A stretch of DNA of 64,000 bases from Porodaedalea pini (Eukaryota; Basidiomycota; Agaricomycetes; Hymenochaetales; Hymenochaetaceae): assembly GCA_002794775.1 (NCBI GenBank), contig NBAY01000035.1, positions 186,001-250,000 on the forward strand, given 5' to 3'. The notes under the pieces were generated by a model. The model saw only the letters and a program-made list of their open reading frames with translations, was not told the DNA's origin and did no database searches. The translations under genes were made by a program, and so were the position numbers. Shown here one piece after another: positions 32,302 to 44,033 of the stretch. How positions within the stretch are numbered: position 1 is the stretch's first letter; each line of letters begins with the position of its first letter.

Positions 32302-33809
32302 CGTCAGTCGTCGACCATCGTCGTCGTCAATGTTTGCAGCTCAGTTCTAACCCACGCGCGTCCACGCGCCCGAGTCACGCTTCCTCCGACTCCGAGTCAC
32401 TTCAACTCCGACCGCCATGTGCTCTACGCGTTCCTCACTTATTTGAGGAATTTTCCTAGTTGGGAACGCTATCCTACATGTAACTCAAGGGGAAGCCATC
32501 TACCAAGAAAACTGTAACTTTACTCTACTCTCTCGCTGCCGTACGTGCATCAAACCGTAATGCACAGTGAAAACGTTGTCCATCTATCTGCCACTTATAG
32601 ATTCGACTCTATTTAGGCACTAAGCTACTTCTGAGCCATCACCATCTCTGGACAGCCGCCAATAACGAGGTCGCTGATAGGGGATATCACATATTGCGCG
32701 GTGTTCCCCGCGTTTGAACGTGGAGGCCGGTTCATTGAGCCATGTGTATCGGTCTATGGTCCCTGAACCATCCAGATTATGCACTGTGCGTGCGCCGCGG
32801 CCTCATTTAACGGGAGAATTCGCATCGAAATATATTTGCTCACCCCCTTGCGTTCGCAGAATCTTATGCACCAATCGCGACGAATATCTCTCACGGCCGA
32901 CAGTCAATGCACACTTCCACTCATTTGGTCGCGAACCAGATGGCAACTTCGTATTGTCTGGTCGTGATCTCCAGGCGGGTGGATCCTGGTTCGGTATCAA
33001 CCGTGTTGGACGTGTCGCGCTTCTGTCAGTAATCACGCACTGGTGCGCTTCTGAGTTCTTGACTGACGCGAGACAATTAGAACGAATATTTCTGAGCATG
33101 GGGCGTCGTACAAAGCGTCCAGAGGGCATCTTGTGTCGTCGTTTCTGCTCCCGGATGCGCCCGATGCAGAGCAGTTCGTTCGTCTGCTTGCGGACAACTC
33201 CTCGGCGGCGGAGTATGCTGGGTTCAACTTGCTTCTCCTGTCGCCTTCGAGCGGAAGAGGAAGAGGTAGTCCGAGTGTTGCATATGAGGCATCGCTGATC
33301 ACAAACTCCGGAGGTGGCGGTGCGATAACGAGCCGTCCCTTGCTTGGTGAAGAAAGACGCGTAGGCGGGGTCTCGAACGGGATAGACAGTGTAGACGGGC
33401 GGAATTGGCCGAAGGTAAAAATGGGTGAAGCTCGGTTGACGGAGGTTCTGTATGAAAACGAGACAAAAGCAGAGTCTGTGTCCGAGGAGGAGCTCGTAGA
33501 GCAACTGTTTGAGGCTTTGTTGTAAGGAAGTTTGGTAAGCCAAAGAATTTAATGTTGACCATGTTCTGTTGCAGATTGCAATGTGAGCCGCCTCCAGTGA
33601 ACCGGTTTCAGCTTCGGACGTCTATCCAGATCGCGCCGCTACGGATGTGTGATAGTCTATCTCCCGATGCCGAGTCAGCTGATAGGCACGAATTATACGG
33701 CACACGCCTTTCTACTGTCCTGCTGGTACGGCGGGATGGCCGCGTGCTCTTCATTGAGAGAGACATCTGGAAGTTAGATGTCGAGGGGAATGCCATCCGA
33801 GGAGATCCA
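30558..33809 (+). repeat. Left arm of a near-identical inverted duplication
   Basis: Reverse complement of 44986-48234 over about 3.25 kb, with only a few differences noticed (for example C/T in ARP6 exon 2, one in the divergent promoter near 32541, and Gly/Ser in TANGO2). It covers most of ARP6, the shared promoter and most of TANGO2. Divergence rises sharply at both ends while homology continues. Confidence 0.92.
32302..32741. promoter_or_regulatory. Divergent ARP6/TANGO2 promoter, left copy
   Basis: The 440 bp between the two starts is repeated almost unchanged at 46053-46492. No TATA box is evident, and ORFs within it are shadows. Confidence 0.5.
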
Positions 33810-33860
33810 TGGGAGGCGCGTGTCTCTCACTTCAGGTTAAATGGTCGTGGACAGGATTGA
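32742..33860 (+). CDS. TANGO2: TANGO2/NRDE family protein, left copy
   Basis: Four exons (32742-32785, 32860-33024, 33081-33521, 33575-33860) encode 311 aa. The start MCIGLWSLNHPDYAL places a Cys at position 2. CTNRDEYLSRPTVNAHFHSF contains the NRDE motif, followed by SGRDLQAGGSWFGINRVG and LLTNISEHGASYKASRGH, then a C-terminal YGTRLSTVLLVRR. The family (human TANGO2) is linked to Golgi organisation and mitochondrial lipid or haem handling; the biochemical role is unsettled. The last ~13 residues (HFRLNGRGQD) differ from the right copy, and the frame ends 22 residues earlier. Downstream bases still resemble the right copy (GACGATCTC), so this end may be truncated. Confidence 0.88.
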
Positions 33861-34498
33861 GTTGACGATCTCAAGAACTGGCTTGCTTTAGTGGCGTAGA
33901 TGCATTGCACGTTCTTTCCCTAACGCCTCACAATCCAGGGCCCAGTTGAGTTTAGCCGCAACAGGCAAAGTCTATATTGTAGTGGAATATATGCGTGCAT
34001 GTGGTATGGAAAAGAAGGATCAAATTAAAGGGCATGAGAATCGCGTTACTGAGAGAAAAAAAAACAGGCATGATTTAGCGCTAGAAATTGGAGTAGAAAT
34101 TCAAGAGATGAGCGCTGGTGAGAAGTGATGGAGAACGTTGAAACTGTTCATAGTAGAATAGTGCAGTCCACGATACAAGGGTATGGAACGTTTGTGAGAT
34201 GAAATGACGGATATACCGAATGCAGGACTCGGCTTCTGTCCGTGGGCTAGAAACCAGGGAGCGGACATGGAGCAAAGATCGTGACAGGAACATTATAGAC
34301 GGGAGAAGACATCGACGCGGAGGCATTAGAGACATGAAGACATAAAGAATACAAAAGAACCGAGAGTGGACGGGAAGGTAACAAGTCGTCCGCATAAACT
34401 AAGAGATAGAGTTGCAGTCGATGAAAATAAACCTACTCCGATAAGATGATATTAGAAACCCGACGACCCATTTTTGTTTGTCCATGAGGGGTTTGGCC
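33861..34498. other. Convergent 3' flanks of TANGO2 and the Zn2Cys6 gene
   Basis: AT-rich with an A run near 34056. A 104-aa minus-strand ORF (34081-34395) has no recognisable family and is probably chance. Confidence 0.4.
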
Positions 34499-36114
34499 TC
34501 AGGTCACGACGTCGTATGCACCTACGGTCTTTGCGTAAACGTCTGGGTTTGCGAAGTAAGCATTTACGTGTCCGTTGTGGTGTGCACCTCCCTCCGTGCC
34601 CCATTGGAGCATATGTAGGGAGTGTGGTGTCGGCGGTGCCGACATGGGTACTGATGTAGGAATCGTTAGAGGCGTCATCAAATCACTGTCAACAGGCGAG
34701 CGAAGTGTTTCCGATGCATGTCCATCGAAATTCGTGTAGGGTCCTGCCGCCGACGTATTAGGTGGTTTAGGCGAGCCATCGCCACTAGAGAAGGAGAGAG
34801 GGGTAGAATAAGTCTATAGCTCATAATGAAGGTATTTTGAACTGACTGAAGAATGCTTTTCAGCTCCTGGATATGTCGATAGATAGAGCACCTGTTCTGA
34901 GAGTGACCTGGAAGATGTTGTAGGTAGTTCGACATCCCCTCGAGCTGGCGTGCAAGAGACACAAAGGAGTGGTTTGCCGCGGGGTCGGACACACACGCAC
35001 AAGAATCATCGTAGCGATACATGTCATTCGGAGAATGTCCTAAATGAAAATCAGTTCATATCCTGAGTCACTGAATATGAGAGCAGTACTAACCATTCAG
35101 ACCGCTTGAAGAGGAAGACGAAGGCGAGTACGCTGCAGGAGAGCATCCGGAAGCTCCAGGGTTTCCGTTACCGCACGCAGCTTCGTAGGCATTCTGCGCA
35201 TAATGGTTCGAAGGCATATGCCCGATGTTCATGGCATAAGTGGTACTTGTAGCAGAAGGTGGAGGCGACGGGGAAAGACGGTAGTAACAGTTCTGATGCT
35301 GTATGTCTGCCACGGGCTCTGTTTTGACCAGCGGTGCGCCTGGCTGAGGAGAAAGTTGGCGGCGTTGCTTGGCGAGAGCTGTAGCTGCAATGCTTCCGCG
35401 CTTCTGGGACCGTGTATGCCACTTATCGCTGGCATCGCCGTCGTAGTAGTTTGGATCCGCCCAGCGAGGATGTGGTTTGCCTGACAAGTCAGACAATGTG
35501 AGTGAAACGAGAATAAAGACCAAGAACGGTGGGATTTGGATGCTTCAACTATCTGGAAGAAATGAAAAGGTTTCGACGTACCGCGTAGTTCACGGACGAG
35601 ACTCTCTAGCTCGGCAATTCGATTCCGTAGGCGGGTCGTTTCGTCAATGTCAGGGTCGTCCCTGTCAGACAGCATGAGTACCGGAACGCTTGCCCATGCG
35701 ACAGCACCAACCTAAGAGCGGGATCATCGACCTCGTACACGCATAGGCCGGTCTGAAATGAAGTATGAGCCTGACTATTTTAAATATGATATATAACGGA
35801 AACACGAACAAGTCCGAGTTGAATGCATCTCTGGCAAGGCCTTATGACCGGAGTCACGACGTCAATACTAGTTCAGATCTGTCCAACAATATCAGGTGAC
35901 TAACCTCTTACGATCGCACTGGGAATGATAGTTATCAGTACACGCGAAAACAGAAGAGGTTGGCTTTGCATACCTTGCGCTTGGAGGTGTGGCAGTTGAG
36001 GCATGACTGGGTTGTCCTGTTTCGCCGACGTTTGCGATGGTCCATGTCCATTGTAAAGTCGATATCAAGCAAGTCGCCCTTCATGACGTGCGGTTGAGAA
36101 TCGGCGGCGAACAT
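34499..36114 (-). CDS. Zn2Cys6 binuclear-cluster transcription factor
   Basis: Eight exons (36114-35974, 35918-35905, 35840-35810, 35752-35712, 35661-35582, 35480-35094, 35039-34847, 34784-34499) make 390 aa with every phase matching. The DNA-binding cluster is split over four exons: CLNCHTSKRK, then CDRK, then PCQRCIQLGL and TGLC, giving C-x2-C-x6-C-x5-C-x2-C-x8-C. A basic stretch (HRKRRRNRTTQS) precedes it. RLRNRIAELESLVRELRG follows as a short coiled coil for dimerisation. The rest is disordered, Ser/Pro-rich, and lacks the large fungal-specific middle homology region. Target genes cannot be read from the sequence. It is the only clear regulator in the spacer of the inverted duplication. 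Confidence 0.88.
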
Positions 36115-39100
36115 AATGTTGGATATCAAGGCTAAGGTCAGATGTGCGGGATATCAGATGCGGCGGTGAAGGCTTGGTATCGAAGGTACGGAAGAATTGA
36201 AACGAGGCTGCTTATAACAAGGACCGCAAATTAAAAATAACGCGAGATACAAACAAGAACCAATGCTTACGGTTCCATCTCTTTGATTGTATGGAGGCCA
36301 AATATGGACGATGCCTGAGTGAGTGAGAAGTACCTAACAGATCTGTGCGTTATCGTCTGATGTTTACAGGCGCCTCCGGACGTTGCAACTCGATCTCTTT
36401 CTTTGCACTGCCAGTCCCTTCCCGCCTGTACCCCTCCTTTGGTGCACTGAAATTTTTGAATTAAATTAAAATTAGGCATTTAAATTTCTTGGAACTAACC
36501 GCACCTGCATGACAATCGAGATTCAGATTGTGAAAAAGACCATCAATCATATGTGTAACTACACGTGTCAGCAGCAGGGCATCCGCCCCTATGACGACTT
36601 GATGTATACACATATGTCGTGCAGCTCCCAGGCTTTAATTCTTGGTGCAGCCCTTCTGTTCATCGCTTATGTCCCAGTGCTTTCACAGGGCACTGGCCCT
36701 CTTCCGGACATCCCGGGAACGCCTAGATCACCCGGGCGTCGGATAAAGAGGAGCCCTCTTTCCAAGCAAGTCTGCGATGTTCGGGCGGAATGTGAGGGCC
36801 GACCTGCTTGGAAGAAGAGTAGAAGAGCGAATAGTCGGCTAGAGCGAGTTTGGAAGGTAAATACTGAGGATCGCTGCAGATTCGCGCTCCTGCCTATTCG
36901 GGCGTGTGAGTCCGCGGTTGTCTGCGGTGGGTGCCAGGGGTCTTGTTTGACAACTATTACCTCCTTGCCAAACAAAATAAGTAAATGTACTCATATATAT
37001 CATGCCATAATGAACGCATATGTAGCATCTTAATTTACTTTCTGAACGTCGGGTGGTCTTTCATAGAAAAGGGTAACTTTTGAACCCCCATAATCGCAGC
37101 TTGGACAATACCGAGAAAACGTAAGACGAACCTGCAAAGGGCTATGCTTGTGTTAAAATGAACTGTCACGTAGTTTTATCTTAAGTAAAACACGAGACAC
37201 GAGCCTGTGTCATTTTACCAATGGCCTAGACGAATCCGGCGCCCATCCCCGCTGCATCCATGCGCAGCACAAGAAGCAATATCGGCCTGCCGGTCCAAGG
37301 TTTCCAGTCAAGAATCGTTCCTGGCTCGGCTGAGAGACCCAGTACGAGGTAGTCCAGACTGTGACAAGCTAGTGATTGTTCTTTTCTTCTCATAGCGTGT
37401 GACGACTGCGCAGTGTCATGATACCACATATGGTACTGCTTCTGTTTTCATTTTAGTGCACCGATTTCGTTTGCATCACAGAAGGCTCAAATAAGTAGGC
37501 TAGTATCCTTCCGCAAATGAGTTCCATCCGTCAGGAAGCCTTGGGGTCATAATGAGTCAAAGTAACGGGAAGACCAAGAGAAAAGGACGCGAATTGAGGA
37601 CCTAGACGAAGCGAAAGGAAGTTAAGCTCCGAGTCTTCCACTTGTTTCGTGATCAAAACGCAGTCGATCTAGGAGCTACAGCTCTCGTTCTGAAGAGGAA
37701 CACAATCAATTAATCGCCACCGTGGTCAGGTTACGGAGAAGTATGCTCAATCTTGATGAAGGTGTTTTCTGAAACCCGGCGGCTCTATTCAGGAGTCTGA
37801 CTATTAAAACAGGACATTTCAGAGTCGCTAGTTGGAACGTTCGATGAGGTAGGAGAATCCAATAGCTTGGGGATCCCTGATCAAGATCTAGATTAGAGGA
37901 CCTCTCGGCTGATCATGAGTTGCGGCCGTGATGGGCAAACAGATACCAAAAAGAGCAGTAAAGGGCGTATTTTTATTTTTCTAGGTTCAGAGATGTAAGA
38001 AGGATTGGAAGTGACGACGCTTAGTTATGCGGTTTCCAGAACGGCAGCGAAAGACGGACGGAAAACGAAGCTAGCAGTGAATGCCGACTGTTTATCTGTC
38101 ACCACATGCCGAGCGGAATCAGTCAGCACAATGTATTTCGAAGACTGACCAACATAGGTTTCAACCAAGATCATATCCATCACGTGTTCTTGTTTCTCAT
38201 CACTAAAGGGTGACAGCCGGACCAGAGGAGGCCAGGAGACGCATAGAAGCACAGTCAACTGACAATGTGTTACGCTGTGGTGCCAAGAACTTGTCCGAAC
38301 AACCTTACCTTCAGCTCGCAGCAGTCTTTAAACTAAACGAGATGAATCCACACATTTCGAGCCAACCCTGTGGAGTTATCAGCTTGAAGCCGTCCGACCG
38401 TGCCCGGCTAACGCAATGCATGGATATCAACCTCAAATACCCCTTGAAACAAATTTCGACGCACAGAACCTCAGTTAGCAGCCGTGTATATTGTTAAGGG
38501 GCCACAAAGATTACCTCAGGTACCCTTGCCCTGAGATGTTTTTGACTGCTTGCGCGCCGACAAGAGTGGGGAAGATGAAAGGTTCCGAAATAGCCGTAAC
38601 TGCTAGACGCCGCGTCCGTGATTATACGAGTAGTGCAGCTTGAAGTCTAACTGGAGAAAGTAGCGGAGAGAAGTTTGTCAATGATACGAATGGAGTACAA
38701 ATAAAGCACCTCGATCGCTCCTTGACGTGCCGCTCGCGAAGTACGAATCCCCTCTGGTTCTTTCTCGGCTATGATGACTGGGTTCGATCACTAAGCGCAG
38801 CCAACGAGCTCTTCAGACGCCCCCGTTCCATGGAGGATAGGGTTCAAAGTCCAAAAAAGGTACAAGGTCTAGTCATTAGGGATGATCACCCCTAACTTTA
38901 AGAGAGCAAGGTAGAGCAAACTCTTTCGTCTTCCTTCATTACGTGAGAGCCAAAAACAAATCGACATAAACAGCCATGTCCTCGCGGACAGACTGGTTCT
39001 TTCTAAGGCATCTTGAATGTGATCGGGGCGCAGACCCGAAGGGCGTCCCAGAGAGCCGAGACATCAAGTAGAAGAGGCCTACGAGTTGCTCTTCTCCTGC

Positions 39101-40701
39101 AACCTGTTCTCGAAACCAGTGGAGTCTGACGAGACCAAGGAGTGGATTCGATCTCGATGCATTGTTTGGACGTCACAAATGAGCAGCTTCTTCAGGGAAT
39201 TGAATAGCTCGCCGGCGGGCGGTGGTGTAGATGGCGTGCGTCGGAACGATGTGATTGCGATATCGGCGCCTTTGAATACAACGTGGTCGGACATGCTTTC
39301 CCTATTCAAAATATCAGCCTTCGTAAACTTACAACGGGCGTCCAAGGTCATATCGTCGAGTTCGCCGCTCTCTGAATGCTTCGAATGGAAGAAAAGGCCG
39401 CGACAGCAAAGACGGGCGGCGGTGAATTCGCAATCCGCTAAGGGAACACTCGGAGAACCCCTTCCATTGCACTGCTTCCGCGGAGAACTGACAAGGAAGA
39501 ACAGACTGTATTGTACGAACGTATAAGGCACGCAGAAAACGCATCCGAACGTGGATATTCAACGTTCTCGTGGCTCCAGACTCCAATAGCGTAAGGCGAT
39601 GCTTGCTATAACTTTCCATATCGTCGGTGTATTCATCTACCGTGACACGCTGGGGCCATGCAGGGACACCCGTCGAGGGAAAAAAAGTCTGTTATGGCTG
39701 GCAGGAGGAAGTTAAGAATCCCGAAGTTCCTTTGAAGTGAGCTTCAACTGGGGTGTCCGGAGGCAAGCAATGACCGTAATCGTCCAAGTGCTTCCTTTCC
39801 CAACCCATTTTTGAGGATCATCATTCACTGTCCGACACCGAGCGTTGAATCTAGTAGGCTGCCGACTTTAGCGGAGCTAGTCCCAAAGCATCAGATCGAG
39901 AGGCGAACGAAAGAGTCAAAGTCTGCTCGAGTGTTGGCACGTTGTGGATCCATTCATAAACTGAAACTCTCGTCAGTCCAATCGGGCCCGTAGAGTTCGT
40001 TGACCACAAATTGTATTACTATAACTCTAGCTCACCTCGTTTATCCTTTGCGTCTTGTCAAAGGAGGTTAACGCGCGCCCATCTGCCAGTTTCTCTTCAT
40101 GATGTGGGCTGATGCGAAAGGACCTGGTCATCAAAAACGTAATAATGTCGTGTAAATCAATCATCTCACGCTTTAATGGTATTCATGGGTCGCTTTTCTT
40201 CTCAAAAATTTATACCGACGCTTCCCCGACTGTCCGGTGCTTTGGTATTCTTTTCTCTCGTCCATCGCTAGCTTTTAGGCTTTTGTCAAGCATGACTCGT
40301 CTTGGAGCCTTGATCCAGGCATAGGGCCTCGTTACAGCGTGCAAACCTCGGAGTTGAATTGCTCAGCTGGAACCTCCTGTAAGATGTGTGTTGTGTTATT
40401 CAATTCTTTATATAGGGCCGTTGAGCGTTCATGTGATCCTTCTTCCGGGCCCCCGGAAGCATAATGCTACCACAATAAATAAGTCTCCGTCTGAAGCGGA
40501 CCCTGACAGACAACAGAATATCGCGATGAACGTATCCTTTCCTGCTCGCAGAGTTCAATCCACAATCTCCTCGGTGAGCCGGCAGCAAATAGAAAGACGT
40601 ACGGAATGTATCGTATTCAGTTGAAAAGTGCTGAATATCTGGTTATCATGACTGGCAGGCCATACAGAGTATGTACATATCCGTTCCGTAAAACCGCAGC
40701 T
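36115..40701. other. Gene-poor spacer, only doubtful ORFs
   Basis: No gene was identified in about 4.6 kb. Candidates considered: 36509-37033 (+, 174 aa, with a hydrophobic ALILGAALLFIAYVPVL segment); 38025-38258 (-, 77 aa, preceded by a plausible acceptor); and overlapping ORFs of similar length on both strands at 39079-39531. None shows a recognised domain. The region may hold decayed genes. Confidence 0.35.
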
Positions 40702-40929
40702 TCAAGTCACCAGCATTGCGGCGGCATAGACTTTCCCCAGACTGGCGAGTAAAGCTTTCGCGTGTTCTTTCTTCCCAGCGAATGGCGTCAAGTCGTTATC
40801 AACAAGATACATGTCCGGAAAGTATGATTTGGCTTCCTCCTTCGTATGAATGAATTCTTCTCGGCCCCAGCCTACGCCCTTGCGCATCCCCATCGAACGG
40901 AACGTGTTGTGCTTCAGGTAGACATCCAT
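40702..40929 (-). CDS. Unrecognised C-terminal coding fragment
   Basis: A 75-codon open frame reads MDVYLKHNTFRSMGMRKG, then EEFIHTKEEAKSYFPDMY, then GKKEHAKALLASLGKVYA and a stop. Its composition looks like folded protein rather than random ORF, and the charged helical ending suggests a real C-terminus. No family could be named and no upstream exon could be placed with confidence, so it may be a remnant of a larger gene. Confidence 0.3.
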   Translation of the reverse strand: MDVYLKHNTFRSMGMRKGVGWGREEFIHTKEEAKSYFPDMYLVDNDLTPFAGKKEHAKALLASLGKVYAAAMLVT

Positions 40930-41965
40930 GACGCAAGTTCAGAGCGCTACTTAGAAGCCCTCTTGAGTGATCTTTGGCTGAAAGGAAGCATGGTTCAGTC
41001 GGTCTCAGTCTATGAATATGCCAGTCGTATGTGCTTTTATGGTTCCGGATTATCTGATCCAAATTTAGGACTTCGGCTGAAGCTTTGTGGCGCCCTTCTC
41101 TGAGCGAAGGACACAGTGCTCCTCTTTTTGGTTGCCTAGAGGACAGTTTACTGCAGCATTCTCGGGCTACACTTTCGCGAGTTGGTTTGGATCGTTGCTC
41201 CGCATTGTCCTTATTTGTTGGTCAATTTATCAGATTTGCAGTTTCGTCCTCCGGAAGAGAGGGGGAATACAAATTTGAGGCTTCTGCGCCATATTTGAAG
41301 GTTCTATATTATAGTTTAGCTATGCTTCTTGACGTCACAATGATTTTCAGGGAGACGGAGACAGTGCGCACCAAATGACTCTGCAGTTCTTTCTCACTGG
41401 CTCGCTACGTTAGCGACAACCGTTAGATCCTGACTATCTGCGCCATCGTTTCTAGCTTTTAAACTTCTCCGACAATCCGCTTCGAGGATCCATTTACATA
41501 AAAGCGCTTCGTTTCTCCGAAACCTCCGACCGCTGAGCTCTTCGTGCACATTAATATTGACATCCATGCCAGCGGTATAGTTCAGCGGAAAGACGTACAT
41601 CGCAAAGCCACGTGTCGGTACACTGGTGGTCCTCTTACCAATAGCTTGAACATTACGGAAAGCTGAGAGTGTATCTGATGATGCGGATGGTGAAGGTGCG
41701 AATATCCTTGCTGAACGATGCTTTCGTCTGAGGCGAAGACTGGCTCTTCGATCTGCGTGCCACCGTAGAAGTATTCGGAGTTCCAAATTTTATTGCATAT
41801 CACGTGCCATACGCGTACGTCATCGCTCATCGAACGTGTCGAACGTGCCACTGCCAATGCCAGACGCGACAGCAACAATCGGGCGATTCTGGTGAATCCC
41901 ACTCCCGAACTACGACCACCGCTGATACTTAGGTCTGAAATCGCGCAAAATTAAGCATTCTGTCT
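40930..41965. other. Upstream of the phosphatidylserine synthase gene, possible minus-strand remnant
   Basis: A minus-strand reading at 41582-41902 contains RVWHVICNKIWNSEYFYGG, loosely reminiscent of the PPPDE/DeSI peptidase motif, but the expected downstream Cys motif is missing. The rest shows nothing recognisable. Confidence 0.25.
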
Positions 41966-44033
41966 ATGCAGGCCGCAATCAGCAGAGATGGAGGAGACTT
42001 GTCGCCGATCGAAGAGTCGGATTCTGGATTTCTGTCACCACCGCCGGAGCCTGAGCCAGAGCCAGGACTGCATGGAGCACCTGTACGATGTAAGCCCAGG
42101 AGATTTAAACGGTGTCAACTAGGCTGAACATTTTTGTAGGGTATGATGTGCGTCTGTTCTAGTGGAACTCTTCCTTAATATGATGCCTTACGACCTTCTC
42201 TTATCAGGCCGACCGGAAAGAACCATACACGCAAATACAACCCTTCGCAGAAAAACATGATACTAGCGTCGAGTGAGTAATAAATCATATGCTTAAGACC
42301 TGTCTTATTTGTATTTTACAAACAGGTTTTTCTATCATCCATTGACTCTGTCAGCTCTCGCAATCGGCATGAGTCTGATGGCCTACGTCGCAACGACTAA
42401 TGATTTATTAGAAGAAGGAAGGGACAAACGTCGTCTGTAAGTGTCTTACAAGATGAAATGACGTGCCAGCGTAACTAATGCACCGGTCGTAGAGGCGTTT
42501 ATGCGGGCATCTTTTTCTTCTTGCTCTTCTCAATGTTACAATTCCGAGATGGCCCGTTCATCCGTCCTCATCCCGCATTTTGGCGGATCGTTCTGGGAAT
42601 CAATCTTCTCTATGAACTCGCGCTTGTATTCCTTCTATTTCAAGACTTGGGTACCGCACGACAGATGATGAAATACATCGACCCTAATCTCGGAGTCCCA
42701 TTACCAGAGAAGAGCTACGCGGAGAATTGCGAGTTCACAGCAAGGAACGTCTGGGTATGCCTTCTTTTCTGATTTCCCGTATTGTGCTCATATCAGCATC
42801 CAGGACGCGATTGACATCTTCTGCGTCGCCCACGCCCTCGGATGGTTTGGAAAAGCCCTTATCCTTAGAGACTACTGGTTCTGCTGGGTCCGACCTCTAA
42901 TTCTCGTCCGAAGTGTCACATATTAACACTTTTATGTAGATTCTAAGTATCGCCTTTGAATTTGCCGAGTATAGTTTGCAACATCAGCTAGCGAACTTCG
43001 CGGAGGTGTGTTGTAGGACAGTATATCATGCTTCTGCTCAACCTGACTGTTGTAACGTCTCCAGTGCTGGTGGGACCATGTTAGTCAAATGTCAAAAGCC
43101 AATTCTGTGTATTCACCAAATCAACCAGTGGATTCTAGATGTCCTCGTGTGCAACTGGCTCGGAACGTATCTGGGTAAACTTATTGACCATTTCTGTGGC
43201 CTTTGAATGACGTATGAACTCTTCCAGGAATGAAAACTTGTCAATACTTTGAAGTCAAGGCAGGTCCGCAGCTATTTTACGGCAAAGGTCTCTCAGCTGA
43301 TCTCCGCTTCGCCCTTTTGTACTAGCATTACGAGTGGCGCGGCCTTCGTCAAAGCCAAGGTTTCCGGTCTAAAACGAAACGTGTCATCACGCAGTTCTCG
43401 CCTCACGACTTTACTGCCTTCAAGTGGGAAGGGACAGCATCGTTCCTGTCCTTTATTACTGTTGTTTTGCTCTTGGCAGTCTTTCTTGCCGCAGAATTGA
43501 ATCCTTTCTATCTAAAGGCAAGCCTTTCAGTAAAATCTATGAAAAATTGCCTTACATTTTGTTTAGAGCCTGCTTTGGATGGATCCGAGTCATCCAATAG
43601 TCATCTCAAGACTTGCTATGATATTCGTATGGGCTCTACCCGCAGTTAGGGAACTCTACCAGTACATGGGGGACTCAAGGTACGCTTCAACCTGGAAGTA
43701 AACAACCGCCACTGAATTGAACGGTTTGTAGGAAAGCCAAACGGATGGGTGCCCACGTCTGGCTTCTGTTAGCAACTGTTGTGACCGAACTAGTCGTTAT
43801 CAGGAAGTGGAGCAAAAACCAGTTCCCCGAACCCTTCCCTGCATATGTAAAGTGGTGTTGGAGAATTGGTGCCGTTCTTCTCATACTTTATCCATTGACG
43901 AAGGTGAGTTTATCCTTTTCTTTTGATGGCGATGGGTTTCCTAAAGTTTGTCATTCTTTTCTAGTTTGGGATACCGAGTGCCAGACGCTACCTGCGTCGT
44001 ACTCGCAAGGAGGTCCGCGCAAAGCTGACCTGA
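41966..44033 (+). CDS. Phosphatidylserine synthase, base-exchange (PSS1/2) type
   Basis: Fourteen exons give 452 aa: 41966-42089, 42140-42147, 42208-42272, 42326-42436, 42493-42754, 42804-42887, 42940-43005, 43065-43079, 43129-43174, 43228-43259, 43326-43517, 43567-43679, 43732-43903, 43965-44033. Exons of 8 and 15 nt are supported by phase and family match. Diagnostic blocks: GPFIRPHPAFWRIVLGINLL, YIDPNLGVPLPE, NCEFT, DIFCVAHALGWFGKALI, NFAECWWDHWILDVLVCN and FSPHDFTAFKWEG. Several hydrophobic segments fit an ER-resident polytopic enzyme that swaps serine for the head group of an existing phospholipid. It is unlike the CDP-DAG-dependent Cho1. Introns 10 and 11 appear to use GC donors (AAG/GCAGG, AAG/GCAAG). 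Confidence 0.93.

Noticed and set aside
32803..33543. 246-aa minus-strand ORF, and its copy at 45251-45991
   Set aside because: Antisense of TANGO2. Its perfect conservation between arms reflects the near-identical repeat, not coding selection.
36509..37033. 174-aa ORF with a hydrophobic segment
   Set aside because: No splice or family support, and it has a long overlapping antisense ORF; left as intergenic.
39079..39531. Overlapping ~150-aa ORFs on both strands
   Set aside because: Neither has a recognised motif or splice support, and mirrored ORFs of equal length suggest chance.
41582..41902. Possible PPPDE/DeSI peptidase fragment on the minus strand
   Set aside because: Only a loose WH...EYFYGG resemblance. 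The catalytic Cys region is absent and the spacing does not fit.
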